DNA from: Lingula anatina
Taxonomy: Eukaryota > Brachiopoda > Lingulata > Lingulida > Lingulidae
Assembly: GCF_001039355.2 (NCBI RefSeq)
Contig: NW_019773626.1
Location: 547,151-611,150, forward strand
Length of the DNA: 64,000 nt
Direction of reading: 5' to 3'
Position 1 is the stretch's first letter; the number at the start of each line of letters is the position of its first letter. A model generated the notes under the pieces. The model searched no databases. It had not been told where the DNA came from and saw nothing but the letters and a program-made list of their open reading frames with translations. Shown in pieces: positions 14,201 to 22,096 of this stretch. Position numbers and translations under genes: made by a program.

Positions 14201-17200
14201 CCGTTTCTTATCGCCAATGCTGCCAAGTTGGCTGTACAGTCACAAGGTAAATGATCTGTGTTAATCAGCGAAGGGATTTTTCTGACTATCAGCAGAATTC
14301 CAACTTAATGGGAGCCAAAAATATCATTGGTGTAGACGCCCCCCTGGACCCCATGCCATATTTTTTCAACTTTTTCACTAAATGACAGTCTCATCCCTGA
14401 GTGTAGAAAATTCGCTTAGTCTAATCCTAGTCACTTAATAATTAAAAAAAAAATGTTTCTGTTGCCCCTTTCAATAGTTATCTATTTCCAATGACAGGAA
14501 TTTCCAACCCTAACTTACTAGTCTCTGTCATCCTTCCATCCTTTATTTATTTATTCATTCATTCATTCATTCATTCATTCATTCATTCATTCATTTATTC
14601 CAGAGCTAAGTGGTCAGATGGACAGCAGTCTGCCAGCAGAGCTGAGGGAGAAGTTAGTCCAGAGTCTTCTCCAAGTATTAAACTCAGGATCAGATGAGGA
14701 GTGTTCCATATGTCTGGATCCTCTGAACACTCCTGTTATCACCAGGTGTGTCCATGTGTTCTGTAAACCCTGTATTGAGAGAGTGATACAGACTGAGGGG
14801 GTGAGTACACACACACACGCACGCATGCACGCACGCACGCAAGCACACACACACACACACACACACACTAAGAGGGTGATACAGACTAAGGGGGTGAGTA
14901 CACACACGCACACACTGAACTCCAGTCTTATATTTCTTTTGACTTGGTGATGAGACATTATATTTCTAACAGATAAGTGGAGTGGAGGACAAAGTTAGGT
15001 GACCGTACACACTTGTTATGTAGGAAGCACCTGTTGATCTTTCATAACTGATGAATTACTTAAGTGTCTGGATCTGTAGTGTAAAAAAATGCCCTCAGAA
15101 GTGATATAAATGACTCCTGAACATTATCTTATTTCTTCATATTTAATAGATGAACCATTTTCCAGGACTTCAAACCTCCTGACCCTGAAAGATATATGTG
15201 TTTATTAATTGCATAAAAACCTCTCTCTCCCAAACATTGCAGGAAGGTGCTAATTGTCCATTGTGTCGTGGTAAACTTGAGAGGAATGAGCTGATCCCAG
15301 TCCCAGAGAATACAGAGGAGGAGGAGTTCACAATAGAAGGACCATGGCAGTCCAGTGCCAAGGTAAGTGTCATCACAATAGAATGACCATGGCAGTCCAG
15401 TGCCAAGGTAAGTGTAATCACAATAGAAGGACCATGGCAGTCCAGTGCCAAGGTAAGTGTTATCACAATAGAAGGACCATGGCAGTCCAGTGTCAAGGTG
15501 AGTGTTATCACAATAGAAGGACCATGGCAGTCCAGTGTCAAGGTGAGTGTTATCACAATAGAAGGACCATGGCAGTCCAGTGCCAAGGTGAGTGTTATCA
15601 CAATAGAAGGACCATGGCAGTCCAGTGCCAAGGTGAGTGTTATCACAATAGAAGGACCATGGCAGTCCAGTGCCAAGGTGAGTGTTATCACAATAGAAGG
15701 ACCATGGCAGTCCAGTGCCAAGGTGAGTGTTATCACAATAGAAGGACCATGGCAGTCCAGTGCCAAGGTGAGTGTTATCACAATAGAAGGACCATGGCAG
15801 TCCAGTGCCAAGGTGAGTGTTATCACAATAGAAGGACCATGGCAGTCCAGTGCCAAGGTGAGTGTTATCACAATAGAAGGACCATGGCAGTCCAGTGCCA
15901 AGGTGAGTGTTATCACAATAGAAGGACCATGGCAGTCCAGTGCCAAGGTGAGTGTTATCACAATAGAAGGACCATGGCAGTCCAGTGCCAAGGTGAGTGT
16001 TATCACAATAGAAGGACCATGGCAGTCCAGTGCCAAGGTGAGTGTTATCACAATAGAAGGACCATGGCAGTCCAGTGCCAAGGTGAGTGTTATCACAATA
16101 GAAGGACCATGGCAGTCCAGTGTCAAGGTAAGTGTTATCACAATAGAAGGACCATGGCAGTCCAGTGCCAAGGTAAGTGTTATCACAATAGAAGGACCAT
16201 GGCAGTCCAGTGTCAAGGTAAGTGTTATCACAATAGAAGGACCATGGCAGTCCAGTGTCAAGGTAAGTGTTATCACAATAGAAGGACCATGGCAGTCCAG
16301 TGCCAAGGTAAGTGTTATCACAATAGAAGGACCATGGCAGTCCAGTGTCAAGGTGAGTGTTATCACAATAGAAGGACCATGGCAGTCCAGTGTCAAGGTG
16401 AGTGTTATCACAATAGAAGGACCATGGCAGTCCAGTGTCAATGTTTTTCCAGGGGTTGTGCAAATATAAACACAACCTACTCAAATGTAGAGATAAGTCA
16501 GAAGTTAGTTTATTAAAATTTATGCCTCAGCTCTAAAAACTGCCATTTTGTAGAACCTTTGCAGTGATTTTACTGGAAGAAGTATTTTAGGTTCAATATT
16601 TTTCTGTCACGACATGTGTACACGAGTTACTACACTTTTTTTTCTCAGCTCAGTGAATATGTATGTAAAAGGGAAAAATGACATTACAATCAGCATCATT
16701 TTAAGTGAGTTTTTGGCCTGTATAATATTACTAAGATGTTCAGCTATATATTTGTGTGTCAACAGCTAGTGTGATTCCAGGTGGATGCCTTGATGAAGGC
16801 CCTGATTCAGCAGAGGAAGGATGACCCAACCATTAAGAGTATTGTTGTCTCGCAATTCACTTCCTTCCTCACTGTCCTAGAGACTCCACTCAAGTAAGTC
16901 GATGTGGGGCCAAAGTTGAATGTTTACATTTCTTTATCTTATTAAAATTATTATAAATTATCAGACAGATATTGTCTATTTGTCTGTCATTTGTTTCAAC
17001 TGTATAATGCAATGTACAATAAGGGTAATACTGCCTTGGCTCCAAATTTGTTCAGTTTGTAACCACTTTTCCTTTGGACCAGTAGATTCTCAGTCTCTGC
17101 TGTCCTTAGGGCCCAGTAGGATTATAATTTACACCCCATTTCCATAGATTAGATCGACCTACTTTAGATCGACCTAACTCCCTGGGGGTTCACGCTAAAT

Positions 17201-18989
17201 AGCTGTCAGCCGGGTGGACACGAAAGTTAATTACCCCTTATAGCTTGTAGTAGGCGGGGACGGACACTTAAGGGGGATTATCTGACAGTAATCTAGTGAG
17301 ACTCCCCGCGGTGATAGATCGATCTAAAGTTGTGGGAATAGACCCTTACAAACACTGTAATTACATAAAGAAATTTCACTTACATTTTTTCCCCCACAGA
17401 GCTGCTGGGTTCAAGTTTGCACGTCTCGATGGCACCATGACAGCTGCGAAGAGAACACAGGCCATTGAGCAGTTCTCTGACCTTGACCCCCGTGCTCCTA
17501 CCATATTCCTCCTCTCACTGAAGGCTGGAGGTATGGGACTTAACCTTACTGCTGCCTCCAGGGTTTTCTTGATGGATCCTGTAAGTTTTTTTTTCTGATT
17601 TTTTCCCTTCTCTTTTCTTAATTTGTTTCCTCTGATTTTCAGATTTTAACAAAAACAGGAAGCCAATGCTTGCCATAAAACAAGTTCAATTTAATTATTA
17701 TTAGTTTTAAGGGATGTTTGCCATTCTTCATTAGCAGTACAACTAATATGTAAATACTTCAGCATGGCTTTTGTTAATATTTTCTGTTGTATTTGTAACT
17801 TGTTCAAAACATATTCATTAAGGATTTATTAACATTTATGTCATTGTAGCAGTATATCATTCAATTGCAATGGTACAAGTAGACTTTTTCAGCAGAATAA
17901 TATAGCTGACTGAATATAATAAAAACTATGTAATAAGTGGGGTCCTGGTATGACACATAGTAATTCAGACACAAAACATTAAAAAGTTGGTTATTTCACA
18001 GTAGCCCACTCTCTTATTTATTTATTTATTTATTTATTTATTATTTGTTTATTTGTGTATTTATTTATTTACTTAATTATTTATTTACCCCCTAGACCTG
18101 GAACCCAGCATCCGAGGAGCAATGTTTTGACAGATGTCATCGTCTCGGGCAAACCAAGGACGTCATCATCACAAAGGTAAGATAATGGGCCACATTCACA
18201 ACAGTGATCAACAGATCTCAGCAGATCAAATATGGCGACTCACTTAAGAGGCTACATAATCCCCTTTTAGCACTGAATAGAGTCCCTATGGGAATATTAC
18301 ACTCCAGGCATTCAAGTGAGTCAGCCATATGTGATCCATGGATTTGTTGGCCCTCTGTTATGAATGCGTCTAAAGCCAGTTACAATCCGGTACACACAGG
18401 GATAGAATAACGTATGTTGTCTGTAAATGCCTTCAAGAATGGCACAGAGCTATGGGTAGCATTTACATTGTGTAATTCCTGAGGAATGACCTTGAGGTGT
18501 GGTATTAATTCCACCCAACTTTGTTAAATATTAACAGAGCTATATCCCTCTTAGATGATAGAAAGGCAGTGTGAAATTGGAGAGAGCCAAGGTTACCCCC
18601 TTGTGCTCAGAAGTAGAAAGGGGTGACAGAATATGGAAATATGCATGTAACAAGTTTTTATGTTGTAAAATAATTGCTGAATATTCTCAGAATCTTATAG
18701 AGTTGAGATAACACCATGGATTTAATAATTTTGATAAATAAGTTTATAAAGAAATATGTGAACTACAGCCAAAGTAGATCTGTCACAGCAGATATCAGTA
18801 ACAGCATGGAGTCTAAGAATTTGTTTGATTCGTATGTTTCAGTACGTCGTGAAGGATTCTGTGGAAGAGCTCATGTTGGAACTGCAGGAGAGGAAACGCA
18901 AACTGATGCAGGGAGCATTTGGAAAGAAGCAGACAGTCGAGCAACGAAGAGAAACACGCATTGCAGATATCAAAACTTTGTTTTCATAG
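2217..18989 (+). CDS. HLTF: HLTF-like SNF2 translocase / RING ubiquitin ligase (5' end unresolved)
   Basis: Exons: about 2217-2808, 3099-3206, 3401-3463, 3836-3930, 9249-9392, 12506-12638 (or 10110-10242), 13067-13202, 13552-13731, 14119-14246, 14604-14800, 15243-15362, 16781-16893, 17400-17580, 18096-18176, 18843-18989. All phases fit and give one frame. The first three exons encode a low-complexity basic and acidic linker. Then come motif Ia (TTLIVCPLSVLSNW), QDIVLTTYQT, DEGH (motif II), LTGTPIQNSLRDLW (III), a C3HC4 RING split over two exons (ECSICLDP...HVFCKPC / CPLCRG), SLKAGGMGLNL (V) and CHRLGQ (VI), ending VKDSVEE...GAFG. This order, with the RING inside the helicase domain, is diagnostic of HLTF, which remodels stalled forks and polyubiquitinates PCNA (family knowledge). 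No HIRAN domain or Walker A (GKT) exon is seen upstream, and the frame before 2217 is closed by a stop. The first exon boundary is therefore uncertain. Confidence 0.88.
3478..3667. mobile_element. Foldback MITE-like element in an HLTF intron
   Basis: Starts GGGACCATTCCCA and contains a long imperfect inverted repeat: AGCTTAGATGTCTGTCACAC in one arm and a GTGTGCCAGACATCTAAGC form in the other. The right terminus seems lost. It belongs to the same family as 17136-17345 and 20046-20268, which share the GTGGGAAT/ATTCCCA ends and GATCGATCT motifs. Confidence 0.55.
4180..8614. repeat. Segmental duplication block, copy 1 (contains TRIM-NHL gene)
   Basis: About 4.4 kb inside the HLTF intron 3931-9248, collinear with 19905-24705. 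The shared left edge is near GATGCCGGTGTC (4180 and 19905). The shared right edge is near the TGTAATAGAAAT motif (8600 and 24690). The block includes about 2 kb of AT-rich sequence beyond the TRIM stop codon and about 0.5 kb upstream of its start, so it was copied as DNA. Just left of the edge, 4105-4160 is a diverged inverted copy of the dispersed repeat found at 63195-63270. A (TA)n run lies near 5676-5701. Confidence 0.75.
6189..8141 (-). CDS. TRIM-NHL protein, intronless, nested in HLTF intron (copy 1)
   Basis: A single open frame of 650 codons starting MATARDDRDEEE. Residues 25-67 form a C3HC4 RING (C25, C28, C40, H42, C45, C48, C64, C67: SCPLCLEEY...CRHTFCKCC...CPVC). A B-box1-like Cys/His cluster lies around 103-150 (KKCSSCVLL...CITCHDYLCDRC). 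A B-box 2 lies around 168-205 (CPEHKGEMIRYFCSHCNVPICRDC...HDGHK). A coiled coil spans about 205-330, and a C-terminal beta-propeller of NHL-type repeats occupies roughly 385-650 (for example GRPFGVCVDAYDNILVTDC). This is the architecture of TRIM2/3/32/71-type E3 ubiquitin ligases. The specific orthologue is not assignable, since such genes form large lineage-specific families in invertebrates. It lies antisense to HLTF, within an intron, and is a close paralogue of 22097-24052. Lack of introns suggests an ancestral retrocopy. Confidence 0.93.
   Translation of the reverse strand: MATARDDRDEEESLRAKITENFVSCPLCLEEYKDPTDLPCRHTFCKCCLKDYTPDLTPGSKFRCPVCQKETEVPKDGLEGFTHNFYIESLQDTVLQSTHKKKCSSCVLLSQTETVATSKCITCHDYLCDRCSPFHCGSRLTKDHRVLTFQQLHSSEYQKVIQEQQKIICPEHKGEMIRYFCSHCNVPICRDCKDLHHDGHKLISLEKAAEMVKPQLQVKFCGMEKKFEKGEKSIDIIDEILTTLQENETLVQQKIKTRAAHLRQLVDQREKTLLQELHQTTSTHRNNLQISRKNYSATCSSIKTTTDVVKNILQHGAPIDVLMLQHQLGQRLDELQSTSAVDDIPEELKLTLTTNTEVDQEISSGAGLGDVQISRQSALPKFKPQAECMLEFDTGCGLTVDISVSPYREYVTTHGQRNKVKVFSSDGTSRQEITRVSDTQLKCTVGICHFPDGRMILSGMINNKLFILSPQWEVQQTVDVNNPCGVALNNSCTKIAVAQGGEKSVSVFSIDIKGKITLTDVIKDKDGKQLFNEPYKVAYMSNGCLVVSDISQKKLHILTPSGDPLYQYTGPDNKLGRPFGVCVDAYDNILVTDCNNHCIHLVSPDGKFIKYIATQADGLANPLGCTINQDGDVVVTQGNGKVKVFQYLEK
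8979..9027. repeat. Inverted repeat with perfect 16-base arms
   Basis: TGTAATAATCTCTTAA (8979-8994) is exactly mirrored by TTAAGAGATTATTACA (9012-9027) around a 17-base spacer. It lies in the HLTF intron between TRIM copy 1 and the exon at 9249. A C-run followed by a CA-run lies nearby at about 8721-8749. Confidence 0.8.
9434..9487 (+). repeat. Duplicated 3' end of HLTF exon 9249-9392 with its donor
   Basis: The last 53-54 bases of the exon ending at 9392, plus the donor GTATGG and following intron bases, recur about 95 bases downstream. The copy has no upstream exon part and no clear acceptor, so it looks like a local tandem duplication of an exon-intron junction. Confidence 0.85.
9948..10031 (+). 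pseudogene. HLTF DEGH exon, 5' fragment
   Basis: Acceptor TTTCTAG and the first 84 bases of the DEGH-box exon (GKNILGKVKWLRVVLDEGHT...). It breaks off at CAGATG without a consensus donor, and the complete exon follows 79 bases later at 10110. The same fragment-then-full-exon arrangement is repeated at 12346/12506. Confidence 0.75.
10110..10242 (+). other. Complete alternative copy of the HLTF DEGH exon
   Basis: 133 bases with acceptor TTTCTAG and an AG|GTGATG donor, encoding GKNILGKVKWLRVVLDEGH and on through RKWVLTG. It carries SNF2 motif II and the start of motif III. It has the same length and phase as 12506-12638, so either exon could be spliced between 9392 and 13067, but not both in frame. 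The pair are either duplicate exons or two haplotypes joined at the gap at 11916; I favour the latter. Confidence 0.7.
10270..10305. repeat. 36-base near-perfect palindrome (element terminus)
   Basis: ATGAGTACCACCAGCGT is followed by two bases and then its reverse complement, so the whole can form a 17-base-pair hairpin. It begins a few bases after an HLTF exon copy and marks the left border of inserted sequence. Related palindrome halves occur at about 11586-11596 and 11820-11847. Confidence 0.85.
10275..11596. mobile_element. Putative non-autonomous transposon inserted next to HLTF exon copy
   Basis: About 1.3 kb bounded by GTACCACCAGC at the left and GCTGGTGGTAC at the right (11586-11596), absent from the otherwise collinear copy at 12639-12900. 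The left 230 bases are GC-richer than the surroundings. The interior repeats a motif family (TTTGACCTT..., 'cattgacctttgacc' type) several times. No transposase reading frame is visible. The family is not identified. Confidence 0.45.
11671..11729 (+). pseudogene. HLTF DEGH exon, degenerate 3' fragment
   Basis: Matches the last half of the DEGH exon (CAGATGACCAAGGCTATTCT...) and its donor, but the conserved TGG codon before VLTG is TAG here, an in-frame stop. The following intron matches that of 12639 onward. It lies between the inserted element and the single-base gap. Confidence 0.75.
11820..11847. repeat. Second copy of the GTACCACCAG palindrome
   Basis: GTACCACCAG and CTGGTGGTAC are separated by 8 bases and followed by CATGGTTTTAG, as at 10270-10316. 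At the equivalent place in the copy at about 12734 the palindrome is absent, so it is a small insertion or excision footprint. Confidence 0.75.
11916..11916. other. Unknown base (assembly join) inside HLTF
   Basis: A single n. Sequence left of it (11671-11910) matches 12585-12905. Sequence right of it (11917-12640) matches about 9500-10242. The n therefore sits between two overlapping versions of the same genomic interval. Confidence 0.8.
12346..12427 (+). pseudogene. HLTF DEGH exon, 5' fragment (second version)
   Basis: A partial copy of the DEGH exon, preceded by TTTCTAAG in place of the TTTCTAG acceptor and cut at CAGATG. It is the counterpart of 9948-10031. The full exon follows at 12506-12638 and is the version used in the gene model. 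Confidence 0.7.
14533..14600. repeat. (ATTC)n microsatellite next to HLTF exon acceptor
   Basis: About 15 ATTC units directly abut the polypyrimidine/CAG acceptor of the exon starting at 14604. The tetranucleotide therefore itself supplies the pyrimidine tract of the splice site. Confidence 0.9.
14871..14901 (+). repeat. Duplicated 3' end of the first RING exon with its donor
   Basis: After the exon ending at 14800 comes a (CA)n/(CGCA)n run. Then AGAGGGTGATACAGACTAAG and a second GGGGTGAGTACACAC recur, copying the exon end and donor. The copied frame reads RVIQTKG in place of RVIQTEG. Confidence 0.85.
15363..16442 (+). repeat. 45-base minisatellite built from an HLTF exon-end plus splice donor
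   Basis: The exon 15243-15362 ends CCATGGCAGTCCAGTGCCAAG|GTAAGT. From there the last part of the exon, the donor and a short linker (GTTATCACAATAGAAGGA) repeat with a strict 45-base period. The CCATGG motif occurs 25 times (ATG at 15344 to 16424), giving 24 donors at 15363 + 45n (last 16398), half-way variants being GTAAGT or GTGAGT and TGCCAAG or TGTCAAG. The 25th copy is broken (CAATGTTT). Since 45 is divisible by 3, long frames are open on both strands; these are shadows, not genes. In the HLTF frame each unit would add VSVITIEGPWQSSAK, but the first unit carries a TGA at 15384-15386, so only donor 1 gives the full-length protein. Confidence 0.97.
17136..17345. mobile_element. Foldback MITE-like element in an HLTF intron
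   Basis: Imperfect inverted repeat: CCATTTCCATAGATTAGATC at the left mirrors GATCGATCTAAAG...TGTGGGAATAG at the right, with inner arms around CTCCCTGGGGGT / ACTCCCCGCGG. It is the same family as 20046-20268 and 3478-3667. It ends about 50 bases before the acceptor of the exon at 17400. Confidence 0.55.
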
Positions 18990-19865
18990 AACCGAAAACT
19001 TAAGATAACTTTTCAAATTTGTCAAACAGAGCTGCAGAAAGTTGGTTTTATTCTATCTTAAGTTCTGAGTTTTTAGGTGCATGGTCAAAAAAGAGATGTT
19101 TGGAAAGAACAATGCAAAAACATTTTGTACTGATGCAATTTAGCCTTTAGGTACATGATGCTTGAGATAAAATTATAGTACATTTAGAATAATTTTCCAT
19201 TATTTGAAACCATCTTGTCTGTAATGCAGTACCAAGATTAATTTTAGTCTCCAGTTTTATTTCTTCACACTATTAGAAACAAATTATTCCAAAGTTTCCT
19301 GCTTGTGTTTTTTTTATTTCAAGTAAATGAGAGAATATTTTAACTGGTTTGTATTTTTGAGAACATTTTTCAGTACAGCTGATTCAGTTTGAGAGGTGCT
19401 TGGTTGGTGACACAAGTTTATAAGATATTCAAAAGTGGGTGACATACAAAGTGCCTAAATTTTGTTCTAACATATATCTGCCTCCAATATTAGATGAGAT
19501 TCAGTCATTTTATTTATAGCAATGTAAATTTTTTAATGTATTACCGGTTACCCATCAGAAATATTCTTAAATACATAACAGCAAATAGATAAAGAAATTT
19601 GCAACATTTTAATACTGTTTTTCATTGGAATCAAATCTCCTTTTACCCTTTTGAATTTGTCTGTCCAAAGTAATTTTAATTCAATTAAAACAAAACTGCT
19701 TCAGTTGATTCAGCATTTATAGAATTCTATCTACTTTAATACTTTTAGATAATTGTATTTTTGCCATTCATAAAACATTAAGTAAAGAGCATATTTTTTC
19801 TAATTTGACTTGGTTAATTGAAATTTGGGACATTTTAGAAGCAAATGATTTGTAAGAAAACATAA
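18990..19865 (+). other. 3' UTR and flank of HLTF, duplicated at 168-1010
   Basis: Follows the TAG stop at 18987-18989. It is collinear with 168-1010 with many small indels, including the stretch GATTCAGTTTGAGAGGTGCT (19381 and 521). Similarity fades near GGGACATTTTA. The continuation in the first copy (about 1010-1275) instead matches 26335-26600, so about 6.5 kb seems inserted here. Confidence 0.6.
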
Positions 19866-20045
19866 AAAGACTGAAAAGATGGGAATAGTTATTGTATCAG
19901 TGAGTGATGCCGGTGTCAGAAACAACAGAACTGCCATCTCAGTTCCAAAATCAAAAAGGTTGCTTTATTCAATTTCAATTAGATATTTATTAGTACAAAT
20001 TACTAGCCAAAATAACATTTTTTTCATGTTTATCTCTCTGAGACT

Positions 20046-20268
20046 GGGTTCCCATACATAGATCAATCTATCTGGATTGATCTAACTCCCTGGGGAGTCT
20101 CACTAAATTGTTATCAACTAACCGTTTTAAATATCTGTCACGCCTACCAAATCAAAGATAATAACCCCTTAACAGCTTTACTAGCATTTAAGCCAGCCAA
20201 GTTGACAGCAATTTAGTGAGACTCTCCAGGGAGATTGATCGATTGAAATATCTGTGGGAATGGTCCCT
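20046..20268. mobile_element. Foldback MITE-like element
   Basis: Left end GGGTTCCCATACATAGATCA, right end TCTGTGGGAATGGTCCC. Inner arms are GGAGTCTCACTAAATTG and CAATTTAGTGAGACTC, then CTCCCTGGGGAG and CTCTCCAGGGAG. About 220 bases, absent from TRIM block copy 1 at the corresponding place (about 4270), so it inserted after the block was duplicated. Confidence 0.65.
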
Positions 20269-22096
20269 TACTTTCCACCGAGAAACTTTGGAAGATAACT
20301 TTCACACACACACCTAATGAATGCCAACACATCTTTTACTTTTTACTTCATTCAAGTATGTGTGAATAGAATATTTCCACAGTCACTCGGCCTGAACCAA
20401 AATAGGCCTTAACATAATTAATCTCCTCAAATAAGTTTTCTAGCCTCAAAACTTTAGGAAATGAAATTTAATAATCTATTAACCAATAGAGTTCTATATT
20501 ACAAAAATTAACACCATTTTATAATGAAATTTACCCAAACATCAGTTATTTAATCATATCATATCATATTCTGTTTATATGAAACTACTCATTACAGTTA
20601 TATGCAAAGAAAAGAAAAAGATTAAAATATTCCTTCCCTCCAGTAAATATACCTAGATGTTAACATATATTAGTTGCATTAACTGGCTGTGTACTTTATT
20701 ATTAATACTCATTCTGTCCTTTAAATACATATATCTGAAAATATAAACAATGGTTAATCAATTGCGATTACATCCACCTTGTAATCATTACCTTATTTTA
20801 ATGTACAAATTTACGAATCCATTAAAATATGTTTAAGCATACATATATACTGTTTCTATTAATAAGTTGCCATTCAGTCAAAAATTAATTACAAATAGTC
20901 ATCTGTATGTTGTATGAAGCAACAAAATATATTTTACTAAAACAAATGTTGATAATTTGTTTACCTATATGTCTCTATCATACAATAAAACTATCAATTA
21001 GACTCTACTCATTTTATTAGTTACACTTAAGCATTTTCAGTTGATGATGTTAAATTTAACCCTTTAATATATATATTATCTATAATTGACCAAGGATATT
21101 TACTATAATCATACTCACTTCCCATTTCATTAACATATTTATGAGTCCTGTTGCAAACAAACAAAAAATAATAAAATTTATATATATACAGATGAAGATA
21201 CATGCAAAAATATATAGATAAATTATAAAAAACATGATTTTTATTACATTAATTAGTTCATTAAGTTCTTAACAATAAATTTATAATTAATTAATTTGTA
21301 AACATTGTTAAATAGTGAAACAAGCAAAAAGTTGCAAAAAAAAAAAAAAAACTAAATCTATATAATTCCTTAACATTTCATTTACACAATATCACATAGA
21401 CAAATAACTAATGACATTTTACTAAATGTAATACATATATATATATATATATATATTACAAACAAAAGTCGGGCACAACAAAAAAAGCACAGAAATAAAC
21501 ATTATCATTTATGCCCATGTTATTAATAGAACGTAATTAAAAATTGGTGGTGATTACACAGTTAATCATTATTGTAAGAATTGGATCAAAATTACCAACA
21601 AGCCTACCCATGCACTGTCATCACAAACGTTATGATAAAAAGAAAACTGTGTTACTTATAATTTTTCAACTTACGAGAATGATTTAGGATTGACATGTAG
21701 CTCAAATAAGAAAACCAACTCTATAGGATTATCATTTTTTTCTTGAATTAACAATTTTTAGTGAAATTGTCATTTTTCTCATTCTGGCATTTTCTAAGTG
21801 TTAACTTGAACTCTCATGGGCCTGAAGCCTTATGCTTTTACTTTCATTGGTATTACCTGTTGGGTATAATTAAATTATGATGTTGACTTTGCAGTTAAGC
21901 GTAATGTATTATTGCAACAGAATTGGCAGTATCCTATTTTGTGCATTATTCTTTTCTGCTTTTTGTCTGTACATTTGACAGCTTTGCTGCCTTGTTTCCT
22001 TTTTTTTTTTTTTTACATTTGAATGCTTTGTTATCTTGTATATACATGTATGTCAGAAAAGTGCATATTGTTCAATTTCTTAGAATTTAAAGGAAG

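Noticed and set aside
15363-16442. CRISPR-like array
   Set aside because: Units are contiguous with no unique spacers, and the setting is a eukaryotic intron with clear exon origin.
15129-16516. Four long repetitive reading frames on both strands (up to 451 codons)
   Set aside because: They are by-products of a stop-free 45-base repeat whose period is a multiple of three. Composition is purely periodic, with no independent start or splice context.
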